64,000 nucleotides of DNA from Fictibacillus nanhaiensis (lineage in GTDB: Bacteria > Bacillota > Bacilli > Bacillales > Fictibacillaceae): the NCBI RefSeq assembly GCF_019801215.1, contig NZ_JAHVJO010000002.1, positions 434,001 through 498,000 on the forward strand. Direction: 5' to 3'. Each line of letters begins with the position of its first letter. The first letter of the stretch is position 1. The translations under genes and the position numbers were made by a program. The notes below the pieces were generated by a model that searched no databases, had not been told where the DNA came from, and saw nothing but the letters and a program-made list of their open reading frames with translations. Of the stretch, positions 23,953-32,841 are shown in pieces.

Positions 23953-26100
23953 ATGCGGGTACCAAAAAAGCTAATAAGTGTATGCGGAGTTTTAGGATTA
24001 TTACTTGGGGGAACAACAACATTGGCTGCCACTTCGTTTCAGGCTGTTAAACATGAGAAAAAAGTAGCAGGAAACATGCAAGAGCAAATTATGATAGTTG
24101 ACAGCAGTGTAACTAAAAAAAAGAAGATTCTTACTTATTTTAATAACAATGAACCTAAAAAGTATAAAGAAAATGAGGTTATTGTTAGGTTTAAAAATAA
24201 AGACTCCATTAAAAGACTAGGAGCCTTAAGCAGTACTTTAGGCTTAACAAATGCAAAAGTATTAAATAAAGAAGGAACACATGTCATAAAATTCTCCAAA
24301 AATAAAAAAATGGCAGATGTTTTACATGAATTGAATGCTTCTCCTAATGTTGAATATGCAGAGCCAAACTATGTTTATCAACCGACAGCAACAGACCCGC
24401 TATATAGCGAACTATGGGGACTTAAGAATACAGGACAGGAAATAATCGGACAAGTTGGTAAAAAGGGTATTGATATTAATGTGGAAGCTGCATGGGCTAA
24501 AACAAAAGGCAGTTCCTCACTTGTTATTGGCGTGATTGATACAGGAATAGATATTAATCACCCTGATTTAAAAGATAAAATTTGGGTGAACACCGGAGAA
24601 ATTCCTAATGATGGAATCGATAATGACAAAAATGGATACATTGATGACGTAAATGGGTGGAACTTTTATGATAAAAATAATAGATTGTTCATTCGAGGAG
24701 AAGAGGATTTTCACGGTACTCATGTTGCCGGAACTATAGCGGCAAAAGCAAATAATATCGGAGTAATTGGAGTTGCTCCGAATGTGAAAATTATGCCTCT
24801 GAAATTTATCGGTCCATGGGGCGGCTATGAATCCGATGCAATCCTTGCAATTGAGTATGCAAAATCTAAAGGGGTAAAGATTTTGAATAACTCTTGGGGT
24901 GGTGGCGAAAACGCACAAGCATTAAAGGATGCTATTAAAAACTCGGGCACTTTGTTTATAGCTGCAGCAGGCAATGATGGAATGAACACTGACACATCTC
25001 CAATGTATCCAGCTGCCTATGACTTGCCTAATATTCTTTCTGTAGCTTCTCTTAACAATACCGGGAATCTTTCCATTTTTTCTAACTTTGGTGCGAAAAG
25101 TGTAGATGTTGCCGCTCCAGGTGAAGGAATACTAAGTACAGTCCCTATTAGGGACGGAGGCTATTCTAATGCTTACGAATATCTTGATGGAACTTCCATG
25201 GCTACCCCTCATGTTTCGGGAATAGCCGCATTAGTAAAAAGTGTAAACCCAACCTACACTCCTGCTCAAATAAAGGATGCTATTATGAGAACAACCACAA
25301 AGCTGTCTTCATTAACAGGGAAAAACGTTACTGGAGGACTTGTAAATGCAGGGAAAGCAGTTAATTTCGAGGCGGACTCCGATATTCCTGGTATTGTTTG
25401 GAAAGGAGACAGTATTAGTACGACACTTGATGCAAGTAAAGATAAAAATGATGTATATTCTATTAAACTATTAAAAGGTGAAAAGTTTAAGACCACACTT
25501 AAAGGTGATGCAGGTACGGACTTTGATCTGTATTTGTATAATGGGACTGCAACGAATGTACATTCGAGCAATGGCATTGTAGCAAGCTCAGAAAGTGCAA
25601 ACTCATCCAATGAAACCTTTACTTTTATAGCTCCTACAACTGGCACATATTATTTAAATGCATACGCTTATAAAGGAGCTGGAAACTACACTCTTTCAGT
25701 AACAGAAGGTATTGAAGCAGGAACGTATGAGAATACGAGTAAATATTTGGGATATGAAGGAACATGGAATAAAATATCTGATGGAAGTGCTTCTGCTTCT
25801 TCATACACAAGCACTAACAAAACCGGTTCACATGTTAAGATTGTGTTTAATGGTACGGGAGTTTCCTACAAAGCTATTAAAAATCATAAACAAGGAATTG
25901 TAAAAGTGACATTGGATGGAAAATCGACAAATTATAGCTTGTATGCCGCTAGTCCTAAGTACAAAGAAGAAATCTTTTATAAAAAAGGATTACCTGCAGG
26001 AAAGCACGTATTAACAATTGAATGGACTGGTCAGTCAGATCCTCAGGCCCGTAAAACTTCTACAGAAGTGAACGTTGATTCTATCACCGTTTTAAAATAA
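23953..26100 (+). CDS. Secreted subtilisin-like serine protease (S8) with PPC domain, paralog 1
   Basis: A 715-residue exported protease. Order: signal peptide (about 1-26); propeptide with 'NEVIVRFKNKDSIKRLG' (75-90) and 'VEYAEPNYVYQP' (133-144); S8 catalytic domain with Asp196 (VIGVIDTGID), His254 (FHGTHVAGT), the oxyanion Asn in AAAGNDG (about 341) and Ser415 (DGTSMATPH); a pre-peptidase C-terminal (PPC) beta-domain (about 485-590, 'GTDFDLYLYNG', 'GTYYLNAYAYKGAG'); and a C-terminal carbohydrate-binding-like domain (about 600-715). An insert 'NDGIDNDKNGYIDDVNGW' in the catalytic domain looks like a Ca-binding loop. A paralog of the same layout is at 34871-37033. It degrades extracellular protein; maturation is presumably autocatalytic. 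Confidence 0.93.
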   Translation: MRVPKKLISVCGVLGLLLGGTTTLAATSFQAVKHEKKVAGNMQEQIMIVDSSVTKKKKILTYFNNNEPKKYKENEVIVRFKNKDSIKRLGALSSTLGLTNAKVLNKEGTHVIKFSKNKKMADVLHELNASPNVEYAEPNYVYQPTATDPLYSELWGLKNTGQEIIGQVGKKGIDINVEAAWAKTKGSSSLVIGVIDTGIDINHPDLKDKIWVNTGEIPNDGIDNDKNGYIDDVNGWNFYDKNNRLFIRGEEDFHGTHVAGTIAAKANNIGVIGVAPNVKIMPLKFIGPWGGYESDAILAIEYAKSKGVKILNNSWGGGENAQALKDAIKNSGTLFIAAAGNDGMNTDTSPMYPAAYDLPNILSVASLNNTGNLSIFSNFGAKSVDVAAPGEGILSTVPIRDGGYSNAYEYLDGTSMATPHVSGIAALVKSVNPTYTPAQIKDAIMRTTTKLSSLTGKNVTGGLVNAGKAVNFEADSDIPGIVWKGDSISTTLDASKDKNDVYSIKLLKGEKFKTTLKGDAGTDFDLYLYNGTATNVHSSNGIVASSESANSSNETFTFIAPTTGTYYLNAYAYKGAGNYTLSVTEGIEAGTYENTSKYLGYEGTWNKISDGSASASSYTSTNKTGSHVKIVFNGTGVSYKAIKNHKQGIVKVTLDGKSTNYSLYAASPKYKEEIFYKKGLPAGKHVLTIEWTGQSDPQARKTSTEVNVDSITVLK

Positions 26101-26140
26101 TTATTTTTGCATGACTTACTTAGTATTAGAAATATAAAAA

Positions 26141-26172
26141 AACGACCAGACAGAGAAAATCTGGTCGTTTTG
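26141..26172 (+). terminator. Rho-independent terminator of subtilase 1
   Basis: Stem AACGACCAGA / TCTGGTCGTT with a 9-nt loop and a short T run. The stem is the same 10 bp as in the terminator at 1547. Confidence 0.85.
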
Positions 26173-26202
26173 CTATTTAAATTAATTATAGTGATCTTCA
26201 TA

Positions 26203-26245
26203 AGCTATAATGATTGATTGGAAGTGGTAAGTTCAGAAAAATAAG
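26203..26245 (+). pseudogene. Possible relic of the deoD 3' end
   Basis: ttggaagtggtaagttcag followed by aaaaataa matches the last codons of deoD (ttggaagtcgtgagttcag, agg, aaaaataa) at 17 of 19 bases plus the end. It lies on the far side of the subtilase gene, as if that gene had been inserted or duplicated beside deoD. Too short to be certain. Confidence 0.4.
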
Positions 26246-26254
26246 CATAGAAGA

Positions 26255-26298
26255 GAAAAAATAGAAGCAGACTACCTCGCTAGGCAATCTACTTCTAT
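26255..26298 (-). terminator. Terminator of the ABC operon
   Basis: On the minus strand ATAGAAG-x-AGA pairs with TCT-x-CTTCTAT around a long loop and is followed by TTTTTT, 12 nt beyond the ATPase gene stop. Confidence 0.75.
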
Positions 26299-26309
26299 GA
26301 ATATGATCA

Positions 26310-26936
26310 TTAAGAAGACAGCGAAGAATTATATTCTTCCATACTTTTAATTTTGCCATCGTTCATTGTAATAATTTCATCAAATAAAGGTATTTCTGAA
26401 ATGTTAAACCCGTGAGCAGCAATAACAATAATTTTGTCTTTTTTCATCTCCTGTATCAAACGTACCATTTCAGCAAAATTATCGTCATCAAGTGCATTGA
26501 AAGGTTCGTCTAACAGTAGGACGTCAGGATCTTCCATAATGGCTTGACAGAACGCGAGACGCTGTTTCATTCCGAGTGAAAAGTTTTTAACCTTCGTATC
26601 TGCATGTTCAAGGAGATTTACTTTCTTTAAGTGGGAATCAATTTCTTGTTTTCCTATCTTCTTTTGGATCGATGCAAGAAACGTTAAGTTCGAACGAGCT
26701 GTCTCATGTTCAATAAATGAAGGATTTTCAATCATAACACCATACGTATAACTAGGTTTCTTAACAGTGCCCGATGTAGGCTGCAATAGATCACAAAGCA
26801 ATCTTAGCAACATTGTTTTACCGCTGCCATTATGTCCTTTCAATAAATAGACTTTCCCTTTTTGCAGCGTTAAAGATATATTCTGTAGTACCCTTTTTTC
26901 TTTAAGTTCCTTATTTACTTCTTCTAACGTAATCAT
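26310..26936 (-). CDS. ABC transporter ATP-binding protein
   Basis: A 208-residue ATPase with Walker A GHNGSGKT (34-41), signature FSLGMKQR (119-126), Walker B VLLLDEP (139-145, Glu144 catalytic) and the H-loop in 'VIAAHGFN'. It is at the short end for the family. It is the last of five genes reading minus from 29601; its ATG overlaps the stop of the preceding permease (ATGA), so it is coupled to it. It should energise the three membrane proteins encoded upstream. The type (self-contained ATPase with separate ABC-2-like permeases) is that of exporters for bacteriocins, lipids or signal peptides, including self-immunity pumps. Confidence 0.93.
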   Translation of the reverse strand: MITLEEVNKELKEKRVLQNISLTLQKGKVYLLKGHNGSGKTMLLRLLCDLLQPTSGTVKKPSYTYGVMIENPSFIEHETARSNLTFLASIQKKIGKQEIDSHLKKVNLLEHADTKVKNFSLGMKQRLAFCQAIMEDPDVLLLDEPFNALDDDNFAEMVRLIQEMKKDKIIVIAAHGFNISEIPLFDEIITMNDGKIKSMEEYNSSLSS

Positions 26937-27601
26937 TCTTCAACAACCTCCATTAATTTACCGGACTTGGATATGAAATGAACAATGTATATCATAACTG
27001 CTATAGCAATACTTTTAATCACAAGCATCGTTAGCTGCATGTCCTGCCATCCTGCTGAAGCAATTACGATTGCCGAAAACACCGGATATTGATAAGACAT
27101 CAATTGAGCAATAACTGTAATTGATAACAACAAAAACAACGAAATTTTCTCGCTTATTCCTTGTAACTTAATGATGATCTGCATCAAACCTAGAACACTA
27201 AGTGTTAATAACGTTGAGATCATATCAAATAGATAAAACGGTGTAAATGAAGATGAGATTAAAAAAAATAAGAAGTAGACGATCTGCTTAATCAAAAGTA
27301 TGACAAAAATATGTTGCACGGCGGTTTTCACCAGGCAACTAACCAATGTGGTATGTCCTCCACGTGTCGTAATATAATTGCGCAGCCTAAATCTTGAGGA
27401 AACAGCGCTTTCCATTGTGGATATATAAATAATCATTGTAGCGATATTAAGCAAATAGTTGTAGAAATGCATTTTTTCAGTTGTATAGTTAAAACCGGTG
27501 GCCAACAGTTCAAGAGAAGAAATATGGATCCCTTCCCCATTGCTGACGATTACATATAGTAAAAATATGCTAGCTAGTAGCATAATGGTTTTTTTTCTCA
27601 T
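26933..27601 (-). CDS. ABC-2-type membrane subunit, third permease gene
   Basis: A 222-residue membrane protein with about six hydrophobic segments and little polar sequence. Its ATG overlaps the stop of the upstream permease gene (ATGA) and its stop overlaps the ATPase start. The loop 'YITTRGGHTTLVSCLVKTAVQ' after the second segment is the sort of cytoplasmic contact that pairs with an ABC ATPase. No family can be named; the role follows from the operon. Confidence 0.75.
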   Translation of the reverse strand: MRKKTIMLLASIFLLYVIVSNGEGIHISSLELLATGFNYTTEKMHFYNYLLNIATMIIYISTMESAVSSRFRLRNYITTRGGHTTLVSCLVKTAVQHIFVILLIKQIVYFLFFLISSSFTPFYLFDMISTLLTLSVLGLMQIIIKLQGISEKISLFLLLSITVIAQLMSYQYPVFSAIVIASAGWQDMQLTMLVIKSIAIAVMIYIVHFISKSGKLMEVVEE

Positions 27602-28236
27602 ATAAAATCCCTTTTCTTACTTTCTCTAATGATGAGCAGAATGCCTATAATATTGATTAACGAAGAAATGAAAGTAAGTGCATGTAATTCCATTTTAATC
27701 GTATAGTTCATCCCTAAACCAAAAGAAATTGAAAAGTATATGATTAATATCGTGATATTAATTACATATATACTTAGTAAGCTTAGAACTTGTAGATTGG
27801 TTTTTAAATAAATATACAAATATATGAAGTACATAGACAATACAAAGGAAAAGAGTCTAGCGGTGTTGAGTATAACTTCACTGGTTATGGGTATATATGT
27901 ACCAAATAGAAATGGAATTCCCATGTGAATAAGCATTGTATAGACAACATACAAGCTGCATATCTTCAAACCGTAAGTAATGATGTGCTTCGTGTACTCC
28001 TCTTTACACCGGCTAACAAACATCGGTGAGGTAAAAGGTAATTTCATTATAAATAAGTATATTGTAAAAAAGATACTGGTATTGTACATAAACTTTTGCA
28101 ATCGAAATAGAGACTGCTCCAAAAATAGATAGGTCTCTTCTACTTGCCCATGGGTTTTTATAAATTCACTATAAATATAGTGAACCATAATTATATAGAG
28201 TACTCCCCATACTAAGATGCTATGTTTTTTGCTCAT
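27598..28236 (-). CDS. ABC-2-type membrane subunit, second permease gene
   Basis: I prefer the ATG at 28236 (MSKKHSILVWGVLYIIMV); a TTG 21 nt earlier is possible. The 212-residue product has about six hydrophobic segments and a loop 'MFVSRCKEEYTKHIITYG' after the second, similar in place to the third permease ('YITTRGG...'). The stop of the upstream gene lies 2 nt before this start. The gene is AT-rich and membrane-dominated, so similarity searches by eye are unreliable; it is taken as part of the transporter by context. Confidence 0.75.
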   Translation of the reverse strand: MSKKHSILVWGVLYIIMVHYIYSEFIKTHGQVEETYLFLEQSLFRLQKFMYNTSIFFTIYLFIMKLPFTSPMFVSRCKEEYTKHIITYGLKICSLYVVYTMLIHMGIPFLFGTYIPITSEVILNTARLFSFVLSMYFIYLYIYLKTNLQVLSLLSIYVINITILIIYFSISFGLGMNYTIKMELHALTFISSLINIIGILLIIRESKKRDFI

Positions 28237-28237
28237 G

Positions 28238-29107
28238 TTATATATAATCCTGTCCAAATTTCTTAATGTTGGCTTTATAAATAAATGTAAAAACTATCAT
28301 ACTGATAACGATAAATATACTGCTTGTCATAATTATCATTAAAGTGGATTTTGATGAGTTGAATAAGCCAATACTGCTAAATAATATATTATCAAGAACA
28401 ATAAACGAAGTAAGGAAGGCTAAATCCTCATTTACATTACCTAAAACATTAGAGATGAAATAAGTAATCATGATAATGATAAAAGGAAATAGTTGAATCA
28501 CATATCTATTTTTTAGAAAAAGTGGACTAACCGTTGTAATCAGAATGATCACGATAATGTAAACGGACAAATGAATAATGGAGATTCCCAAAAAAGCCAG
28601 ATATTGCATTATAGACAAATTTCCAACGAATGAATTGGGTGAGATTAGTATACCTCCAAGAAATAAAACTGTAAGCACAAATACGATTAAGAAGAAACCA
28701 ATGACATACGTTGACATATATAATGCTTGTGCAATAAGGACCTTTTTAAGATAATTCTTATATGACATGCGTGTGACAACCATGGTTCCATAGTTAGATT
28801 GTACGGATTTAAACGTAATTGAACCTAACGAGATTCCAAATCCAATAAGAAGAATAAGAGCTGCCAATGAATTATAATCACTTGAAAATAAAAAGCTTTC
28901 AAAATAATAAGATCCCGTGTATCCAGAGATAATGGCAGAAACTTTTTCAACATTAACATCCTTGGCACCTGAGTGCATAACATCTACCCATTCTTTTTTT
29001 TGCAGATAGGTAGAATAATAGCTTGCACCTACAATAATGGAGAGCACAACAGTTAAAATAGCATTAAATTTAGATTTATAATAACGTAAAAATTCTTGTA
29101 AGATCAC
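28238..29107 (-). CDS. ABC-2-type membrane subunit, first permease gene
   Basis: A 289-residue membrane protein starting at a GTG after TGGGGGAAA. It has an N-terminal membrane segment, then an extracytoplasmic stretch (about 37-65, 'DVMHSGAKDVNVEKVSAIISGYTGSYY'; two pieces of one run) and five more segments. The sequence 'VQSNYGTMVVTRMSYKNYLKKVLIAQ' is the coupling-loop pattern of ABC-2 permeases. It is the first transporter gene after the small exported protein, 86 nt downstream of it. Confidence 0.75.
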   Translation of the reverse strand: MILQEFLRYYKSKFNAILTVVLSIIVGASYYSTYLQKKEWVDVMHSGAKDVNVEKVSAIISGYTGSYYFESFLFSSDYNSLAALILLIGFGISLGSITFKSVQSNYGTMVVTRMSYKNYLKKVLIAQALYMSTYVIGFFLIVFVLTVLFLGGILISPNSFVGNLSIMQYLAFLGISIIHLSVYIIVIILITTVSPLFLKNRYVIQLFPFIIIMITYFISNVLGNVNEDLAFLTSFIVLDNILFSSIGLFNSSKSTLMIIMTSSIFIVISMIVFTFIYKANIKKFGQDYI

Positions 29108-29193
29108 AAGTTTTCCCCCAAAATAATCTATCTTATGTAAAATATATACACGTACCTACAGAAATAATATCATTTAAGAGTTTATTGCACTAC

Positions 29194-29601
29194 TTATTTC
29201 GGATTGAATCTTAATTTAATTGTATCCGTTCCAGACTGTGTAGCATCCGGTTTTACTTGCGCATAGTAGTAATAATTAGGTTCACCAATATTATTACCTG
29301 CAGTGAATGTGTCGGAAGTGTTTTTAACCTCTACCCAGTCACTTCTTTTTTCATTGTTAGAATTGACAATTCTAGCATCAGGGTCTGACCACATTGTCAT
29401 TGAAGAAGCTTGGAAACTAACTGTCGTGTTATTTGTCTCTTTCATTTGCTTTAACTTACTTCCAGTAGTTGTTGTTGTTTGTGTAGTACCTGCAGTCACT
29501 TCAAAAGTCCCATATGAACTATATGTTGCCAAGGCGCTCTGTGCAGATAAAATCCCCACTCCTAATAATACTGCTGAAACTTTCAACTTTGCTTTTTTCA
29601 T
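29194..29601 (-). CDS. Small exported protein preceding an ABC transporter operon
   Basis: A 135-residue protein with a strong AGAAGGAGAG site and a clear signal peptide (MKKAKLKVSAVLLGVGILSA, cleaved after about SALA at residue 25). The mature 110 residues are polar, Thr/Ser/Asn-rich, with no cysteine, and contain 'GTTQTTTTTGSKLKQMKE', 'WSDPDARIVNSNNEKRSDW' and a C-terminal 'GTDTIKLRFNPK', suggesting a small beta-sheet protein. It resembles the DUF2712-type exported proteins of Firmicutes in signal sequence and size, but I cannot confirm that. Five genes run from here to the ATPase. It could be a bacteriocin-like substrate, an immunity partner or a solute-binding accessory. Confidence 0.75.
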   Translation of the reverse strand: MKKAKLKVSAVLLGVGILSAQSALATYSSYGTFEVTAGTTQTTTTTGSKLKQMKETNNTTVSFQASSMTMWSDPDARIVNSNNEKRSDWVEVKNTSDTFTAGNNIGEPNYYYYAQVKPDATQSGTDTIKLRFNPK

Positions 29602-29912
29602 GTTCTCTCTCCTTCTAACATCTTATTTTTTAATTGTTTTTTCAATTTTCAGAAAATAAAAATTATAAGATTATGTAATTTTATAATCAGGATGAAAATT
29701 GAAAGGTTATAATTCGACAATATCCCTGTAGATTTGTACGTGTATGAGAAAATATTAACAGTACTGTATATTACTGTAAATAGTCATATAGAAGGGTAAA
29801 AATGGTTATTAAATTCTAGTGCTATTGAACCGAAAAAATATCTGTTTTTGTCTAATGGGACTTTCGAATCTATGAATACTTATCCTTTACAAGATGTTTT
29901 ATTATTTTAATT
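29602..29912. other. Upstream region of the ABC operon; no gene seen
   Basis: About 310 AT-rich bases between the operon start and the terminator-like hairpin at 29913. No open frame with a ribosome binding site is seen; the operon promoter should be here. Confidence 0.5.
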
Positions 29913-29954
29913 ACACCTTCGCCTGAGTACTTGTTTGTACTCGGTCGAAGGTGT
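29913..29954 (-). terminator. Long hairpin after the TrmB-type regulator
   Basis: Two stacked stems, ACACCTTCG / CGAAGGTGT and GAGTAC / GTACTC, joined by 3-nt internal bulges. The T tract is poor, so it may be a terminator or an RNA-stability element. Confidence 0.65.
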
Positions 29955-29974
29955 TCTAATAACTCGTTTTAATT

Positions 29975-30733
29975 CTAATACCTTAGCTTCATGAGAACAT
30001 TTTTAATCTCTTCATCATTCATCAAGAGTTCCGAATGCTTTTCGGTAATTTTAGCAAGAGCAACATCGTGATAAAAGAACTCAACAAACACTTTAATAAA
30101 CGGCGTCGATTTTGTTTTTAACGCCTGCCAACTTTGTGTTTCCATACCCGCAAAAATGACCTCTTTCTCGTCCACGACCACTAAACGAAAACGTTCTAAC
30201 GAAAGATGCTCCTGTGCCGGGATCAGCGTATGTACATTTGAAAGGTCGGACTTGAAATCGCCTACAACCAAAACTTCCACATCCACTCCCTGCTCTTCCT
30301 TTTTTTGTAACAAGGGTAAATAGTCTTGGACGTCCTCTTTCCAGGCGGAAATCTTGATTGATTTTTCCGCAGTTTGCAGAAGCTGCTTCGTTTGCGCCCG
30401 GATCGATGAATCCACTTTTAAACTCCAGACATGTTCATCATAGAACTTTCTCTTTGAGGTGTTGATTTTTAACTCCTGCACGTTTTCCTGAAACTCATTC
30501 GTAAGCTTTTCAATCACGATAGATAGGGGTAATGCAATATATAACTTTTTCTTTTCTGATACAGAATCCATTACCATTCCTTTTTCGATCATACGTGAGA
30601 GAACTTCGTATATTTTAGATTTTGGTACACCTGAATATTTAACAATGTTCGTCGCATCCATGGGTTCCTCACTCGATGCAAGAACTTCAAAGACTTGACT
30701 CTCATATTGTGAAAAACCGAATTTTTGTAACAT
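29975..30733 (-). CDS. TrmB-family transcriptional regulator
   Basis: A 252-residue protein starting at an ATG after AGGAGGA. Residues 1-70 form a winged helix: 'MLQKFGFSQYESQVFEVL', 'MDATNIVKYSGVPKSKIYEVLSRMIEKGMV'. A coiled linker (about 75-105) follows, and then the PLD-like TrmB effector region with 'KSIKISAWKEDVQDYLPLLQKKEEQGVDVEVLVVG'-type strands (given as its leading part) and 'RLVVVDEKEVIFAGME'. TrmB proteins sense sugars or related ligands and control transport operons. No sugar operon is adjacent; the divergent neighbours are not obvious targets. Confidence 0.85.
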   Translation of the reverse strand: MLQKFGFSQYESQVFEVLASSEEPMDATNIVKYSGVPKSKIYEVLSRMIEKGMVMDSVSEKKKLYIALPLSIVIEKLTNEFQENVQELKINTSKRKFYDEHVWSLKVDSSIRAQTKQLLQTAEKSIKISAWKEDVQDYLPLLQKKEEQGVDVEVLVVGDFKSDLSNVHTLIPAQEHLSLERFRLVVVDEKEVIFAGMETQSWQALKTKSTPFIKVFVEFFYHDVALAKITEKHSELLMNDEEIKNVLMKLRY

Positions 30734-31065
30734 GGTTCCTCCTCTAAATCACCTCTTAATGGCGTAACTCCTACAAGTATCTTAAATCAATATTGGCACC
30801 TTCACCAGTATTAATAACCATATTGTATTGAAGGGAATATTAAAAGTTTCGAAAAATCAACGATATTTTAACATTGTTTTTTTCTGTAAGTAAGAATAGT
30901 TTCAAAAGATACTTTAGCCAGCTATACCACCTACTGTAATGCGTTCCGCTTCACACAGCTTGTAAATGAAGAAAGACGTGGATACCAAGGGTCACGATTA
31001 AGATTAGAGAATAAGAACATACAGCAAACTGCACAGAAAGTTTGAGCGGTCTCATTGCCTTACAA
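30734..31065. other. Intergenic region with a possible gene remnant
   Basis: No intact gene. On the plus strand 30890-31045 is open without a start and reads NAFRFTQLVNEERRGYQGSR in its middle, ending AQKV-stop, which has protein-like composition and may be the C-terminal end of a lost gene. I do not recognise it. Confidence 0.3.
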
Positions 31066-32325
31066 TCAATTATTTGAGGTTTTCTTGTTTTTAGAAGTCA
31101 GAAAAGAATGGTTCTTAATCAACCCCATAGTAATTTCAGCCATTCGCGGGTTCACAAGCGTTATCTTTGCTGTATACAGATCCCAACATGCCAGTAATAT
31201 AATTGCCAAAAAGGCGACCTGAGGTGAAAACAATACGTAATCAAAAGCGCCTGTCAGAAGGATTACAGGTAAAGAAAACAAAAATACATCCAGGTGGACT
31301 TTATTCTTTGTCTTTGAGAAATAAAGATAGAGCACCTTATAACCATTAATAAAAATAACAAAGAGAAGAGCAATTCCACCTAATGCACCGTACTCAGTGA
31401 ATACACCTAAGATCATGTTGTGTGCATGAGGCACGTGTTCATGGAAAAGAGAAGAATATTCTGTGTAAAACCCTATAGGTGTTGTACCGAATAAGGAATG
31501 TTCCTGCCAAAGGTTAAAAGAATTCTTCCAAATTTCTTTTCTTAGTTCTGCAGATTCAAACAGTTGTTCACTTCTTGGCATCCAATCCACAATTAATGGA
31601 ATGTTCACTAACATTAAGATAAGGAAAACTAAAGAAATCCACTTTTTCCATCTAATTAAAAAGGTAATGAAAAGAATAAGCATAATAACAAATCCTGCTC
31701 TGGAACCTGTTAGTATAATTGCATGAGTGAAAATGCAAACAGCAGACAATTGTAACATTAATTTATAAAAAAATGATTTCCTAATACTCACTAAGCAATC
31801 AGCCAAAAGAAATGATAATCCTAATAGCAATAATGCTACTGAAAAGTTAGGATTATACGTCGATCCGATCAGTCTAGTGTAATGTTGTGGATTTATTCCA
31901 GCTGCACCTATTAAAACCGTGCCAGAGAAATAACTTAATACAGTCTGCGTCATTAAAACCTTCTGAAAAGGATAAAGGCAATAAAAATAGATGCCCCCAA
32001 AAATTGTACCCCATTTAAACAAAGGTAATATTTTTAAACGATTGTTTAACATTTTTATATAAATGCCTATATAAGCCATAATTAGTGCAGAAACCAAGAA
32101 GAATGAATAATTGCTCATGGCTATAGATGCGCATATTGTTGAGATGAACATGCAACAAAGCAAAAACAGCCCTGGTGTAAATGTAATCCTCTTCCCTTTC
32201 CTCCATACATGGTGCAAGTTAAACCACCCAATAAACAATAAGAGCACAATACCTACTGGTGGGACAACTAAACAAAGAAAAAGGCTAATTTCAAAATGAT
32301 CCTTTTTAAGGCTGAATGTAGTCAT
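31066..32325 (-). CDS. O-antigen ligase-like (WaaL/Wzy-type) membrane protein
   Basis: I start at the ATG at 32325 (AGAGGT 5 nt upstream) rather than the ATG 30 nt earlier. The 419-residue product has about ten to twelve membrane segments and the large extracytoplasmic loop of the O-antigen ligase superfamily, 'SLFGTTPIGFYTEYSSLFHEHVPHAHNMILGVFTEYG', with the H..HN motif (written as its core), plus 'GTVLIGAAGINPQHYTRLIGSTYNPN'. In Gram-positives such proteins polymerise or attach surface glycans. It is alone, 17 kb from the polysaccharide cluster, so its substrate is unclear. An intragenic palindrome lies at 32034-32049. Confidence 0.8.
   Translation of the reverse strand: MTTFSLKKDHFEISLFLCLVVPPVGIVLLLFIGWFNLHHVWRKGKRITFTPGLFLLCCMFISTICASIAMSNYSFFLVSALIMAYIGIYIKMLNNRLKILPLFKWGTIFGGIYFYCLYPFQKVLMTQTVLSYFSGTVLIGAAGINPQHYTRLIGSTYNPNFSVALLLLGLSFLLADCLVSIRKSFFYKLMLQLSAVCIFTHAIILTGSRAGFVIMLILFITFLIRWKKWISLVFLILMLVNIPLIVDWMPRSEQLFESAELRKEIWKNSFNLWQEHSLFGTTPIGFYTEYSSLFHEHVPHAHNMILGVFTEYGALGGIALLFVIFINGYKVLYLYFSKTKNKVHLDVFLFSLPVILLTGAFDYVLFSPQVAFLAIILLACWDLYTAKITLVNPRMAEITMGLIKNHSFLTSKNKKTSNN
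32034..32049. promoter_or_regulatory. 16-bp palindrome, copy 5 (inside the ligase-like gene)
   Basis: TTAAACGATTGTTTAA, a member of the TTAAACRNNYGTTTAA set within coding sequence. Confidence 0.5.
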
Positions 32326-32802
32326 AAATAACCTCTTTGTCAATTCAATTCGCATAATAACTCATCATACTAAAATGAAGAGGCTTTTTTCTTAAATTTA
32401 CATAAAATAGATAAACTCTTAACGTTTCTTTATATTTTTATAATTTCGCTTTCACTAGAAATGACAGATCCCTTGTGTTATTTACTTTAAGAAAATCATG
32501 AGTCTTTAAGTTTGAGGCGTAAAATTTCATCTTCGTTGAAAAAAAACTGCAGAGGCAACTGTCTCTACAGGTTTTCATGCTGGATTATTTTACTAGTGTT
32601 GCCACAGTTCCGGTGCAGATGGTGTTTTATCTAATACTTTAACAGGTGTGGCTTATGTAATAGCCTCAATAATTTCATTTTGCTATATACGATCTTTCCC
32701 AACTTCTAAATAAAAGTGATCCAATGACTAAATTTCACTTCTTTTGGAACGATTAAAAACTCTTTCCCTTAACAAACTGGTTAATAGACTAATAAATATC
32801 AC
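32326..32802. other. Intergenic region without a supported gene
   Basis: About 480 bp. Traces of coding-like sequence near 32545-32690 on the plus strand are broken by stops in every frame and may be a decayed gene. No ribosome binding site, RNA or repeat is recognisable. Confidence 0.4.
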
Positions 32803-32838
32803 AAAAAAAGACAGAGTGCATTAACACTCCGTCTTTTT
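32803..32838 (-). terminator. Rho-independent terminator of the PPC-repeat gene
   Basis: On the minus strand AAAAAGACGGAGTG pairs with CACTCTGTCTTTTT (one mismatch), followed by T residues, just after the stop at 32842. Confidence 0.88.
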
Positions 32839-32841
32839 GCA

